From contig NW_005179058.1 in NCBI RefSeq assembly GCF_000350225.1, positions 483,616-547,615 of the forward strand: a DNA stretch of 64,000 nt. Reading direction: 5' to 3'. The position numbers and the translations under genes are program-made. The notes below the pieces were generated by a model, which had not been told where the DNA came from, did no database searches, and saw only the letters and a program-made list of their open reading frames with translations. The stretch comes from Chondrus crispus. Lineage: Eukaryota > Rhodophyta > Florideophyceae > Gigartinales > Gigartinaceae. Below are positions 45,541 to 57,912 of this stretch, piece after piece. How positions within the stretch are numbered: the first letter of the stretch is position 1; every line of letters starts with the position of its first letter.

Positions 45541-46806
45541 ATGCCCTTCCGATCGCATCTGTGGCCCCTCGCCCTCCTTCTTCTCTTCCTCCATCTCCTT
45601 CCCGCCGCCTCGTACACCTGCCAGACCCCACTCACCTTCTCCGAGCACCGTCTCCCCGCCATCCTCCAAATCGAAAACGTCTGTTCCGACAACATCGTCG
45701 CCATGTGCCTCGAATTTGACGGCACGGTCTATCTCATCCAAAACATGAACCCCACCACCGTCTACACCGTTCCCACCGCCCTGCAAGACTGCTGGGTCTT
45801 CCGCGCCTCTGACTGCGCTGGCGAGATCCTCCTCGAGCACGAAGTCACAGGCACCCGCAAGCTCACCGTCGGCTGTACGATCGAGGCCACCGATGCCAGC
45901 GCCCTCGACGTCTCCAACTCCACCCCGCTCGACTGCAGCCTCACCATCACCCCCAATCTGGCTGACGTCTTCAACGCCACCAGAGACACCCTTCCCGCCG
46001 AAATTGCTGCAGATATTGACGAAGAAGGCTTTGCGGATATCAACGCACCCATGCAGTTCGTCGACAAGAGTGAGCTTTTGAGAGGCATTTACGAAATGTG
46101 CTTCGACCTCGCCCGCCATGGCATCGATACAAACTCGGCCTTTAGCGTTTTCGGACACGTCCGTGCTGTCATTTGGCACACAGAAAGTTGCCACCCGGAG
46201 CTTGTCGGATCCACAATCGGGTTCGCCCAGGCTTACCTCGGTCTTTATGGCTCCGCCTTTGCTCTTCTCCACGCTTCCAACCAGGTCGCTGGCACATGGG
46301 TTGAGAACCCCATAGCGCTCACCACGGAACAAGAAGCCGCATTCCAGGCAATTATTGACTATGCAGTTGATCTCGATGTTTCTCTAGACTTGCCCACTGC
46401 TGCAATACCGACAGCATTACACGGACTGCCCTCAAATGGCAATGTTACAGTTCGGGCCCCCGCTCGAAAAGCAAGGAGGATGCCTTCGATCATTCGCCCT
46501 TCGGGTCTGACAGGTGAGGAAATATGTGACTTTGAACATGTTGGTCGGTGGAGGTTCCACAAGATGTCGAGATTTAGTGTTGCGAACTCGTCGATGGACT
46601 GCTGCTCACCTGCGTGTTTTACGTTTGGTTCAATCTCCAGGTTTATCACCCGCCCGTTTACAACTAACTGCTGTCTGAGCTGCAACATGGCATTGTGCAG
46701 CGATGTCATCCCCTCTCGCACACTGGCCTTGATGCAAGTTGGAGAGGTACAGCTACCAACAAATTCTACAATAGAGTTGAGACTTCCTATCAAGGTGATG
46801 CTTTAG
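45541..46806 (+). CDS. Predicted secreted protein, unknown family
   Basis: ATG at 45541 starts a 421-codon ORF. Residues 1-23 form a clear signal peptide (PLALLLLFLHLLPAASY). The first 130 residues contain eight Cys (TCQTPL, VCSDNIVAMC, DCWVFRASDCAGE, VGCTIEA, LDCSLTI), fitting disulphide-bonded extracellular or lumenal domains, and several N-x-S/T sites (for example NSTP). A second domain to about residue 290 is globular. After residue 320 the composition changes to Ser/Phe/Cys-rich and a 144-codon minus-strand frame overlaps. GTGAGG at 46518 (after ACAG) could be a splice donor, so the last 90 residues may not be translated as shown. I do not recognise the family. Confidence 0.6.
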   Translation: MPFRSHLWPLALLLLFLHLLPAASYTCQTPLTFSEHRLPAILQIENVCSDNIVAMCLEFDGTVYLIQNMNPTTVYTVPTALQDCWVFRASDCAGEILLEHEVTGTRKLTVGCTIEATDASALDVSNSTPLDCSLTITPNLADVFNATRDTLPAEIAADIDEEGFADINAPMQFVDKSELLRGIYEMCFDLARHGIDTNSAFSVFGHVRAVIWHTESCHPELVGSTIGFAQAYLGLYGSAFALLHASNQVAGTWVENPIALTTEQEAAFQAIIDYAVDLDVSLDLPTAAIPTALHGLPSNGNVTVRAPARKARRMPSIIRPSGLTGEEICDFEHVGRWRFHKMSRFSVANSSMDCCSPACFTFGSISRFITRPFTTNCCLSCNMALCSDVIPSRTLALMQVGEVQLPTNSTIELRLPIKVML

Positions 46807-47968
46807 TCAGTGTTTGCGGGGTATGCTGTGATGAGATGTGGGTCGTTTGTGTAGTGTTTATGTGCAGAGCCGGCGCTTCTCTGTGCCACGACTCCCACAC
46901 CGCCCGTGCTCTTTTGATTTGGTCCAGGCTGCGAGGTAAAAAACAATTCGTTCGTATGAAAGCTTTTGCTACTGCTGAAGATGGACAAGATTTCTTAGCT
47001 AGGACAGAACTGGTCCCGATGGTAATGAGCGTACCCGCACAGAAGTGGATGGCTCGCTCGGATCAAGAGCCCATATTTCTATCGCAGTACACTTCCTCAC
47101 AGAAGCGGTCTCAACTCGAAGAAACGGCATTTGGTGTTAATAAAACTATAAGTTTCTGTGCTCGCTTGCATCAATCAGTACATGCATTATTTTAGAAGAT
47201 AAGGTCGGGGCGGCCGGTTGCAGCGAGATGCAACACCATACTTAACCAGACTTAAAAATTTACTTGAGCTCCTCTGTTATGTAATAAATATGTTGCCACC
47301 TGCCTGTTGGACGGGAATTTATCAGCGACGACAACCACAACACACGGTCCCCATCGCCGACAAGGCTGCTCCACAACAGCAGAAGTTTGTTTGAGGAAAA
47401 TTCATTCACACCAAAAAGTAGATTAAAGTGTAGGAAAAAAAAGAGTTCGCCAAAACCGGGGAACTTGACCGACTACACCAAAAAATTGGCTGTCTCGAGA
47501 CTCTCGATGGGAATTTTCCAGTCCGACCAATACAGGCAATGGGCAGGTGGGCTTGCAGAAAGGAAGGTTGACCGAAGGGAACGCACGATGGCATGGTGGG
47601 GGTTATGTTCTGTAACGCTCTGCTCAGCTCAGATTGGTAGGAGCAATGGCTCGGGGCTTTTAGGAAGGCAGGTTTCAAGCGGGCGCGAGCGCAGTTGCTC
47701 ATGCAGTCCATGAGAATGGAAAAAATTATTAAATCGCCTTTATCATACCTCTTGATCACGCTACATTCCCGAATCCCGAAAAGTGGCACTTTTGGCATCA
47801 GCCGTCGTCGTTTTGTCTGCTGTGCACAGAGAGCAAGCGCAATTTTTGATCCGTTCTTCCCCACTCTCTTAGCGACTCCGTTTCCGCATGACTGTCTAGG
47901 AGCAGAACTCCAGCAGCCACCTGCCTGTGAAGTTTAAGGGTCCATAGCCTCTGGAGCCAGTTTCGGGA
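46807..47968. other. No recognisable gene
   Basis: Short frames only. The last 500 bases are AT-rich and may be the leader of the following decayed gene. Confidence 0.35.
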
Positions 47969-50900
47969 ATGATGCAAAAAGGGAGATCTGTAAGTGCCGA
48001 TCCCTGGAATCAGTCAAACGGTGGTCTCTGCTTTGCTTGCGGACAAAACGATAAGAAACGCCCTACTGTTGTGGTTTCGCTAACAACCAAGCAGCTGCAA
48101 AAGAGAGAGTCTATTGAAACTGGTCCCTCCGCAAACCCATTCGATGGAAAGGAAGAAGGCCCAATTTCACTGTGCACTAGTTGTCGCTCTTCAAAGATTG
48201 AACGGAATGTCATTTGTGATGTGCCACGATATGGTAATAAAGCACGGTCTGCCTTGAAGTCCTGGAACGTGCGAGTCTCTCCAAACTCTGGTCGACGCTA
48301 CAGTCCTTATTACATATGCACCCACCTTGGTCATGAAGGACAGTCTCAAAACCTCCCAGCACAAGACATGGAACGGACTAAAGCAAACCTACAACTTTTT
48401 TCTGTACTTTTCTACAGCCCAGAATCGCAGCATTGCTTTTTTGAAAAATTCGGAGCACGTTCTGGTCTAAGACTTGAGCACGGTTGAATGTTGCTGGCTC
48501 AGATCGCTGAAACTCGATTCTGTTCCTTACACCACAACCAAACAAGACATGCAAGCAGTGAAGCAGCCCGCCGTGAGCCATCGCGTTTTGGCACCAAAGG
48601 TGGCTTTTGTGTTTTTAAGGATAGAGGCTGTTGTTCGTCTAAAAATACACTTAGACCCTTGCAAAGGATGACCACAGCCACGTTGGAGGACGCAGAAACT
48701 TTATTCGAGTACGGTGAGGCTGTCAACATTCATTCCTCAGGACGTTTGACGTATGAACAGGTTGCAGGAAGACAGACATGTGGGCATTGTCGTTACGTGG
48801 TTTCGAAAGGAGCGCAAGGTATTCGGCAAATAAACGACAGCGCCACTCTGAAGGACGCAATAGACAGATGCCTAGTGGACTGTGTTCTGTACGCGTTGGA
48901 CAAAGACATTCATTCCTCAGTTTTCATGCGCGTGAATGAATCTGTTTCTAAAGCAGCAAATGAGCTCAAGTTACGAGTTGTTTCTCCCTTCCCGGAGGAT
49001 CCAAAATCTCGGTTTCTACCTATCACTGCAGTTTTCAAGTTTCGTCGAGAGCTTTCCGCACATAGCTGTTTGGGCAGTTCAATATCGAATACAACAGTTG
49101 AATCGAGAATTGGTCCGGTTCTATCATCTAAGAACGTCCACCTTTATTCCCTCTCTAGAAATTTCAGGTGTTATGCAGCTGCTGAGGCACTGCCACACAG
49201 CCGACGTGGTCATGTCTCTTGGAAAGGGGGAGGAGGTTTCGTTCATGGCGCAAATATCTTGCATATGTTGGGAAGCGGTTTATGACACGTAAGGAACAGT
49301 ATCGCAGAGGGGACTGGTCTTTGTCCGACGAAATTGTGCCAATTCCCAAGCGGTTGTGGTCATCTTTAATTATGGATATGGCATCTGAGAAACAGCTACC
49401 TTCGTGGAAGGTGACTGCGACGGTAAGTGATACAAGCGTGGTAGAGGTCTTTCCTGTATCGAATTAATCTGCGCAAATGCCTAGGGAACAACTGGATAAC
49501 TTTTCACAGCGACATGCTGCGACCCAGTCTTCCAGTGGCGGACTAATAGCCAGACCTGACTACCTTCTGTGCATTCGAGCACTCAAAGTTATTGAGCAGG
49601 TGATTTTTTCGCGGTCTAGACTATGTGTCGGTCCCCTTATGATGACACTGTCCATAGCGGGTATTGCGGAATCTACTGCCTCTTGGACCAGTGTCCTCCA
49701 CGCACTCGGTTTGGTAACCTCTTGCGATTCTATGGAGTCCTTAAGAAAACATCTCATCGCTGAGAGAGAGAGTTCGCCGAGAGGCGCATTTGACAGTATC
49801 AATACCAGTGACCGAGTGGTTTCTGTTCAAATAGACAACTTTGATATCCTTCCGCACCACAGTGTGAAAGCATTTGGTAAGGCACTGCCAGTGGTCAGCG
49901 GCACAGCAACTCAAAGTGTTGTGCAAACACGAAAGCCTCCGCGTGCACCTCCAGCTCAGATGAGTTCAACTGTGAAGCTCTCCCCTAATTTACAGTCTGC
50001 GGTGAGTCAGAAAGACACAGAATGGCGAGATCCAGTCAGAGTTCTTGGCAATCGCTCTGACTTTGCATCAAGCTTTAACTCTACGGAAGATCAAAAAATT
50101 CTGGATGACTTCTTCGACTTAGTTTATGGAATTGCTTTGTGTCGCAGAGATGATTTGCTCGGTCTACCTCAGGCCTCACGTGGCTACAAGCGAAGAAAGA
50201 GGATCAAGCCTTACAAAAATCAAGGGATCAATTTCTGTACATTATTGCCGTCGTGCTTCAAACCTCACGGTGGGTTGAACAGCATTTATCCCTCCCTTTA
50301 CGGCCAAGATGTCGTTGTTGTCGACATCAGCCGTATGAGTGCTGCTGATATCCTGACCATACACCAACAGTTAGCACTCGTTAAGCATGTACCGCGGCCA
50401 GGCGAGGATGGAAGCCCGAGGTATATCGTCGTGAGTGGAGATCAACCGACGTACCGAATGATTGTCAAAATATGAAGGAAGTCCTACCTTGAGTCGACGA
50501 GAAACTGAAGCGACGGACGCGCACAGGAAGCAATACTGGGAGACCTGCACGTTCACTAATGGTTAATCCCTTTTCCGGGGTTCTTTCACGTTGAAAAGCA
50601 GAGCCTATATCCGCTCTGTAAAGAAATGCTACATGGACTGGGCCTCAAAGAGCTCGCTGGATGCTGTGGCCTTTCGCATAGCCAACTCGAAAACATTCTT
50701 AAGCACAGCCATGCAAGAAATAATCGAGCTGTTCTGTTCAGCATTTGCGCTGCTCTGGTCATACACACAACAGATCTTGTACAGGCAGGGCCACCCGATT
50801 TGAAAGATGCAATAACGAAGATTAGGGGCTGCGAGGGGCGGGCTCGAGAACGACCATCGACCAACAAGAATTCAAAGCTACTGAGATGCACTAGTGGATT

Positions 50901-52995
50901 AATAAGCGAATCGATGGTTCAAGTCGGAAGGCTTCTTCGTAAGAGTGTATTTGATTTATTCGGGAATGACCCCAATGGAAAGCATATCATACGAACTGTT
51001 CTGTTCACATGTCTTCTTCCTACTGTGGGTTTTCATGAGCTTTCTTGTACTGGCCACACTGATGTCATTGATAGCTTCTGGCTGCGCCTCAACAACGTCT
51101 TACACACTTCCGGACATTTGAAGTATCAAGAACTGTATTTGTTCTACTCCGTCTTTCGATCTATCATGCCCGGAGTCATTTTCGAAGACTTATATACAAA
51201 CAAGCCTGGCGCAATGGTGGCTCGTGCTCCTAGTTTTACTACTCGTTCAAATCGTGCTTACGACGACCGGGGATGGACATATATGCATCTGGATGAGTTA
51301 CTTGAGATGCTCATCATTCGGCTAATTAAGGCCCTCAACCAGGTTATGCTGCCGTACCTTGAAAGTGCAGGAGCCTGATTACTGACTGTTTCTGGGGCGA
51401 GACTACGAATCAGAGGTGTGACAGATGCACCCAGATCTTACAAAAGGCGTCGTAGCGAAGATGCAAATGGGGAGGAGTCTGGACCACTCTTACAGTATGA
51501 CAAGAGTGCAGTTCAAGGCAACAGTGTCCAGACCATGTGGCAGCTCATGAGAGAAAAGGGATTTCTAGGGCATGACCACAGAAGCTCAAACCGTCTCCAA
51601 AATGTGCTAGGTGACGCTGTCGTCGAGCTAAAAGATGAAACGCTACAAGAGCTGATTATCAATGCTGAAAGCTACGGGAAAAGGACAGTAGAGCTTCATT
51701 CGTGTGCGGTGCTCTCAGATGTGTTTGGAAAGCTTTCAGAGAAAGATTATGAGAAAGAATTCCATGGGAAACGCTTTCGGGGAGTATGGACAAGGGCTCG
51801 GAAAATTTGCACTGCGGTCTTTGCCATGGACTCACAGAAAACAGAAACATCTTCGCATGTAATGAAAGCTGTAAGAGATTCAAAGAAGGCATTTTCTGAC
51901 CGCCGGCATATACTTACCAAACTCATGACAACCCTTACACTTGCAGAACATGCTGCGACTAGTGGTGAAGACAGCGATGGAGCTGAGCATGCACGACGAA
52001 GGTGGCACATTTTGCATTCTAGTCGACACTTGATGTCTCCTTCTGCAGATGCCTATAGGTCTGAGGAAATAGTGAGGCATGCCAAAAAGAGTCAGATGCT
52101 TACTTCTTTAAATTTCGGCTGTGACTTTGCCGAAACAAGACAGTTGAGAGGCGAGGAAAGCAGACAGAACATGTCGTTTAGAAAAGCTGTGTCGTTCTAT
52201 TACGATTACGAGTTTTCACAGTACGCATCCGTCATGGTTGATCTCATGAACCACATCTGGACCCGAGGCACCGACGGTCGGCGAGGTAATTATATTTTTC
52301 ATGTTACATTATTGAATCTCAAGCACTTCTCACGGCCATGGTTCTCGGGAATCCGAAGCAAAGACCTTAACCAGCTACACTTACATGTGGATGACCCCAC
52401 CATTGTAATACCACAGAAAGATGGAGAGAAAGCACGACGAGATGCTCAGCGTAATCCGGAAGAGGACTCATCGACATCGACAGGCAGTGAGGAACTACAT
52501 AATGTTGGGCTTTTATTGCCGGTATCCATTCCTTGGGGTACTATAATTAAATCGAGAAGCAACAGGGACACTATAGCTTCATTACACTTGTACTGTTGAG
52601 GTGTAGCTGCGATGGAACTGGCGAAGGAGAACAACCTGGAAACAAATGTATTTCTTCACGGCGGGTGTTTTTGTTTCAATAATAGCTGTGTAGGGAAGAA
52701 CTGTGATGAGTTGATACCTGAGCTGGCGGCACACACTCATATATGTGAATCCCCGCGCGATGGTGAGGTGTTCATTGGTCTCAAAGAAGAACTGCAAAAA
52801 GGAAAGGGCAGTGATTACATTCACATCGCACAGGAAAGCACAGGACAGAAGGCAATGTCGAATTCCCAGGTAGATGACGAAATTGTAGAGAAGGACATGA
52901 ATCAGATCAACTTTAGGCCCAACCATCCGCATTGTGGTGCCACCCCCCGTCCAAAATTATTTGGCAGTGAAAATGTAGACCATATCGGAGAAGAC
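47969..52995 (+). pseudogene. Large decayed DUF6589-like (transposon-associated) gene
   Basis: About 5 kb of + strand coding-like sequence, read in two frames and broken by stops near 48485, 49465, 50473, 51376 and 52597. N-terminal part: paired Cys modules (CFACGQ, LCTSCRSS, then TCGHCRYVVSKGAQGI). Central part 49477-50475: VVSVQIDNFDILPHHSVKAF, then YIVVSGDQPTYRMI. After a shift near 50550 comes PFPGFFHVEKQSLYPLCKEM, followed by HSHARNNRAVLFSICAAL. The order D-N-(F/V)-D, G-D-Q, P-G-x-(F/W)-H-x-x-K is the pattern I associate with DUF6589-domain proteins, which occur as repeated, transposon-like genes in many eukaryotes. The C-terminal frames 51418-52599 and 52612-52995 are helix-rich and unrecognised. 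The last frame is cut by an LTR at 52996. Confidence 0.55.
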
Positions 52996-54109
52996 TGTAG
53001 TGCAATGTGCCTGTCGGGCCGGAACCAGGGTCCAACGGTCCAGCAACCACACAACCAACAAACAACAACCAACAAGAGTTGCCGACGGCACAGCCGTCCT
53101 GAGTGTCCGATTCTCTCTTTCCCTTTAAGTGGGTTTGCGGCCCACAGTAGCTCAAGTCCCTGATAGGGGGGGGGCAAAAGGAAGATGCCCGGCCCGGGAC
53201 GAATGGTGGTAGAGTCTTGTACAGGCAGCTGCTCGGTGAGTTCGGGGCGGTGATTAAGAAGCCGGGCCCGATGGGTCGTAAAGCCAATGCTCGCTGAGCG
53301 CCTGGTACACCTTATACCCTTGATAAGGTCTTCGACGGGGGCGTCGCAACGCAGCCCGACGGTAACTAGCAAACACGTAGCAGCGCTACACCTCCGTACT
53401 GCCCGATGGCAAAGTACCGACACCGGAACGGTCGCAACCTGTATCCGATGGAACCAACACTGTCCTGTATACACAACAGGACCTTGGAGGGAGACGTCGT
53501 CGCACCAGCCTCCGTCGGTGGACGTAAACAAGTAGCAGCGCTACACCCACGTGTCGCCCGATGGCTAAGACACCTACACCGGTCCGGTCGCAACCAAAGC
53601 CGATGGCACCAACAACAAACAAAAGAACCAACACAAGAGCCCGATGACTCCAGTCGTCACAATGCGGATCGCAATCAGGCACTGTGGAACCAACACAAGA
53701 TAAGGGAATAGAAATAGAGATAGAAATAGAAATGGATAGGTGAAATAAAGGAAAAGGAAAGGGAACCCCCGAGCGCAAAGGATAACGTAATCTGTGGTAA
53801 AAGGGAGCGTCTTGGGAGAGACAGACTTCGACCAAGGCGATATTCAAGTCTGGCAACTCGGGTTACCTTTACTGACTTGGTCGTCAGAGGGCTAAGGTTT
53901 ATATCGCCCGCCGGAGCCACTACAGTAGCTCTCGGCGCTAAATCCTAGATCTGATCTAATGTTAAATAACTAATATGCAACTAATTGACATTAATAATTA
54001 AAATAATAAAGTGAAATAATTTTCACTTGTCACCCCCCCACTTTGTCATACCCCTTAATTCCTTTTCTTTTCACCCCCCCCCCACGGTGTAGTCGATTAT
54101 TGCACTACA
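52996..54109 (-). mobile_element. LTR of the 22-kb family, inverted, interrupting the DUF6589-like gene
   Basis: Starts TGTAGTGCAATGTGCC and ends ATTATTGCACTACA on the + strand. Its reverse complement aligns with the solo LTR at 21924-22972 over almost the whole length, including the GACCAAGTCAGTAAAGGTAA block, the GCGCTCGGGGGTTCCCTTTC block and the tandem-unit region. Flanks differ (AAGAC left, TATCC right), so unlike the 22-kb copy it is not a simple solo LTR. TATCCCCCTTCT right of it reads on the minus strand as AGAAGGGGGATA, a good polypurine tract, suggesting it is a 3' LTR of a minus-strand element whose body lay to the right. Confidence 0.72.
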
Positions 54110-56420
54110 TATCCCCCTTCTGAGCGTCCTTGCACAGCGAGCTCACTCCTTCATCTCCAACTTCTCTTCCCCTTTTACTCCGCTCTGGTCTTCCCTCAGC
54201 CGACGATTTCCGCATGGGCAAAGACAAGACGAACGAAACTCATCCGGTCCCGCCGGGTCGCCCGGGTGAGAATGTTATTCGCAAGCGTCTCGGTGTGGGC
54301 TTCTTCTCCCCACCTCGGGTCTCCCGCTGTCTTCCCTCTGTTCCGCGTCTTCCCCCTGGGACTACTGTAGTTGCTCGAGCTTGAGCTCTTTCTCCCTCCT
54401 TCTGCTCCAGCGCCTAGCAGTCCCTTGCTGGTGGCCTTCCTTGTCGTTGCACATATGCCGACGGTCCAGCTCATGACGTAAGTGCGTTCCAGCCTATCTC
54501 AAGTGCCTCCGCTCTCTCTCTCTTTTTTCTTTTCTTTTTTCTGGCAACAACGGCGTGGGATTGTGGGACAGAACGTCGGGACAGTCCCCTCCGGGTGCCT
54601 TCGAAATCGCTCGATCCTACGAATTGCGAGCTTGTACACAATGTGACGCATCCCGACGACAATTTTTCTACGCTCCCCAAAGATCGCTTGTGCGTCGTCC
54701 TACTGTAATGCTGAATGCAAACATCGGCAATGTTCTCATCTGGGGGGTTATCCTCAAACACGCAACTCCTCCAGCGCACCTTTTTGTCCTCACCTCTAAA
54801 TTGATTTCGACAACCTCACGTAGTGCGTCTCCGTTACGCAATTCTTCTCTGACTACAAATCTCTCGTTCCCGAAAAATTTCCAACGTCTTTCTTCCGTCA
54901 ACCCGAGGTCGTCCTCCTCTCCCACACACCAGCCGTGTTCACATAGGCTTTCGTAGGTAGCGCTGGAAGCGCTTCCCTGCCAAAGTCGTCGAATACAATA
55001 CTGTACCAAGCCTCGCTGTTCAGCTCAACCAAGACAATTTCTTCAATCCTTCATTGCGTCTGCGTGTGTTGCTTCACGGCCAGGGTACCCATGTGGTCGC
55101 AACGGAATCGAGCGTAGTAGCGACACATGCCTCTCTGGACCTCCTTCACGTGATTCGTCATTCTGCGCTGCCCTTGTGAAGAAGAAATCAATAACGAGAA
55201 TAAGCTCACGACAGGAAGGAAATAATAAAGTAGAAAGGTAGAGGAATAGAAAAGGGAATCAAAGAAGAGGGGGAAGAGGAATGGATCGGCGCAGTTGGTC
55301 GCTCGGGGTGAACGTAAATTAGAAACGTGAGCAATGGCATCGTCAGTCCTTGCGGCTGACAGACGGTTTGTCGTAATCAAGCTCATCGAGCTACCCGGTC
55401 TCTCTGTCGGAGTCGTCCTCATCACCGTGGTCGCCCGAGGCGTCTGTTTGTAAGACGTTAAAAAGTTCCGGTTGCGTCTGTAACACGGTTAAAGCGTTGG
55501 CGGATCGTGTTGACGTGTCTTACGCCGCCAACCCATTTCTCCCCTCTCCTCGATTGATATCCTCTTCTCTCTTCCATAATTCTTGTAGACTGGCGGGTCG
55601 ACGTGCGCAGTTTCATTGTGTCGTTGACATCACCAACTAAAAAAAGGAGAAAAGGAGAACAGGAACGAAACAGAGATTGAGGCAGGAGCAGATGGGACGA
55701 CTGAAAAGCAAGCGGTTGACCGCCTTGATGACGACGTCGAGCCGATTCCCGTTGTTGACGAAGTCAACAGAAATGACAAAACAATTTGTCCCCTCCACAC
55801 GGTGTAGTCTCGCGCGTTAGCTCGCGCACTCTTCCAGGCGACTCACGCTACTGACAGACTGACAGACTGACTGACTGACTGACAGTGACTACGTCCTCGT
55901 TGGGCATCCTTCCTGTTAACTACAGGCCTGTTCTCGACAGTAACTCTTACCCGTTCGACGAGCGTCAGTCCGTCGGTTTGTTGGGCATAGTTAGCATCCG
56001 GCCTTGGTGACCGGGCTTGGGTGCTAATCGACTTCGGTGTTTGTATCGTCGGCTGTTGCTAGCAACAACAAATCTGCACCAACTCCTCTCCTTTATTGAT
56101 TTGGATTCAAATTTCGCGTCATCTCCGGTGTCCCACATCTCCTCGCGCACCACTTGTCCTTTGTCTATTCGTGAAAAACCTCACAAACATTTCCGTGGAA
56201 ATTGATTCACACGGGTATGGATCCCTGATCTAAACGTCCCTTTGCGTGCGAACCCATGCGAGGCGTGATCATACGTAATTTGCGCATTGTCTCCACCTGA
56301 GGCTTTAGTGACTGCGTCACCTCCTGATGTAGCGCGTCTCGCCGCTCTATCTCCATGAGCGTTAAGCCACGTATACCTGCCCGTCTCACCTCATCTTTCC
56401 TTCTCGCCATTGCCGATGCG
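54110..56420. other. Unassigned region, possibly remnant of LTR-element body
   Basis: No recognisable gag or pol on either strand. Contains a GACT/GACA microsatellite at about 55848-55889. Frames such as 55051-55425 (-) and 56207-56410 (-) lack family motifs. Confidence 0.35.
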
Positions 56421-56466
56421 TCTTACTTCCGCTATGCTCATTCCTCGCTAGCTTCGGAAAGGGTAC

Positions 56467-57912
56467 CATCATTTCAGGCTACATCCGGCTATCTGCAACT
56501 GGTTCCTCTTCAGAATCGATGAACATTACTTTCGCTTTATCGCCACGTTTGGGTGGAAGCTATCTCCGTTCTACTTCGTCAAGTTCATGCGACCTTTCGT
56601 CCAGTACATCAGAGACCGGCTCAATCTTCGCATCCACCCATACATGGACGATTTTCTGGTGGCAGTTTCAAGCCACACCGAACTCCGCAGAGCACAGCGG
56701 CTCCTGGACCAACTGCTGCAGAAAACCGGTCTCCGCAGAAAGCCAGGCAAAGGATGCTGGTACGGGTCGCAACGGTTGGACCACCTCGGTTTCGTGATCG
56801 ACACCAAGGATCAGGTATTCGGGATAACGGACAAACGGATTCAGAAGATTCAGGCCATCGCTCGGAAACTGCCACAACAAGCCCGACAGAACCGTCGGTT
56901 GGTGGAAACATCATTGTTACGACACTTCCTCGGGGTGGCCATCTCATGCTCTCTGGCCATGCCTCTCGCCCGCTTCTACACCCGTTCACTGTACGACCCG
57001 CTACGGGGACCAACGAAGCGGCGCGTGAAGCTCAAACAAGCAGCCATCCGGGACCTGATACACTGGAAGGAATTGGTCAAATCACCGTCTACGCGCCCTC
57101 TCCATCACCAAACGGCCACAATGGCAATGCACTTCGATGCATCCACTTCAATTGGGATGATGGGGGAACCAGGGGTCTGGGAATAGAAAGGGCTTTGGGA
57201 TCCGCATCTGCGTACGAAGCCCATCACCTTTCTGGAACTCAGGGCAGTAACGGACAATCTGAAGGCATTTGCAGACGACCTTCGCACGGGGACCCATCTC
57301 CGCGTATGGGAGGACAATTAGGCCGTGGTCCACATACTCAACACAATGACCACGCGCTCACCAGCCCTCATGAAGGAGTTGCGGGCGTTACACAAGGTAC
57401 TGCTCAAGCTGGGCATCTCAATCGAGTCACGATACGTCCCTTCTGCCGTCAACCGCTTCGCAGATCGCCTCTCTTACTTGCATTCACTGGACAACTGGAG
57501 GATCAACACCCGGACAATCAGGGCGCTCTTACAAGAGATGGATCCAACAATCGACCAGTTTGCGGATCAAGAATCAACGATCTGTCGCCGGTTCAACAGC
57601 CGCTACCGCTCCCCGGGATCCTCAGGAATCGATGCGCTACAGCAACATTGGGGGCAGACGGTCAACTTCTGGAACCCACCGCTCAAGCTCATCCCACTCG
57701 TCGTGGAGAAGATCATTCAGGAATCGGCAGAGGGCCTACTGGTCACCCCGTGTTGGCCCGCTCAGTCGTGGTGTCGTCGCCTCAAGGAAATCGGAACGTT
57801 TCAGCTGTTTCACGCGCCAGACGTCTATCTACCACCATTGTGGGCACCACAGCACCTGCCATCCCCACCATGGAAAATGGCCGTCTGGACGATACGCAGC
57901 AACTTCCGTTAG
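56467..57912 (+). pseudogene. DIRS-type reverse transcriptase / RNase H, two TAG stops
   Basis: The frame containing the ATG at 56587 can be read upstream to about 56467: HPAICNWFLFRIDEHYFRF, then PFYFVKFMRPFVQYIRDRL and the RT active site HPYMDDFLVAVSSH (YMDD). The connection region with LDHLGFVIDTKDQVFGIT and the RNase H start MAMHFDASTSIGMMG follow. TAG at 57184-57186 and TAG at 57319-57321 interrupt the frame; beyond them AVVHILNTMTTRSPALMKEL, RYVPSAVNRFADRLS and LLVTPCWPAQSW continue in phase to 57912. The homologous remnant at 14 kb reads NQAVVH where this one reads N-stop-AVVH, so the second TAG is probably a C-to-T change of CAG (Gln). The conserved earlier RT motifs upstream of 56467 are missing or unreadable. 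Confidence 0.8.

Noticed and set aside
44854..45748. ORFs crossing the N gap
   Set aside because: The gap is of unknown length and content, so frames through it have no meaning; flanking peptides are low complexity.
56553..57869. The 810-codon frame read as one long protein ending in the recombinase
   Set aside because: Its first ~440 codons overlap the reverse transcriptase/RNase H in another frame, are Pro/Arg/Ser-rich without domains, and are a shadow of pol; only the part from about 57870 is real.
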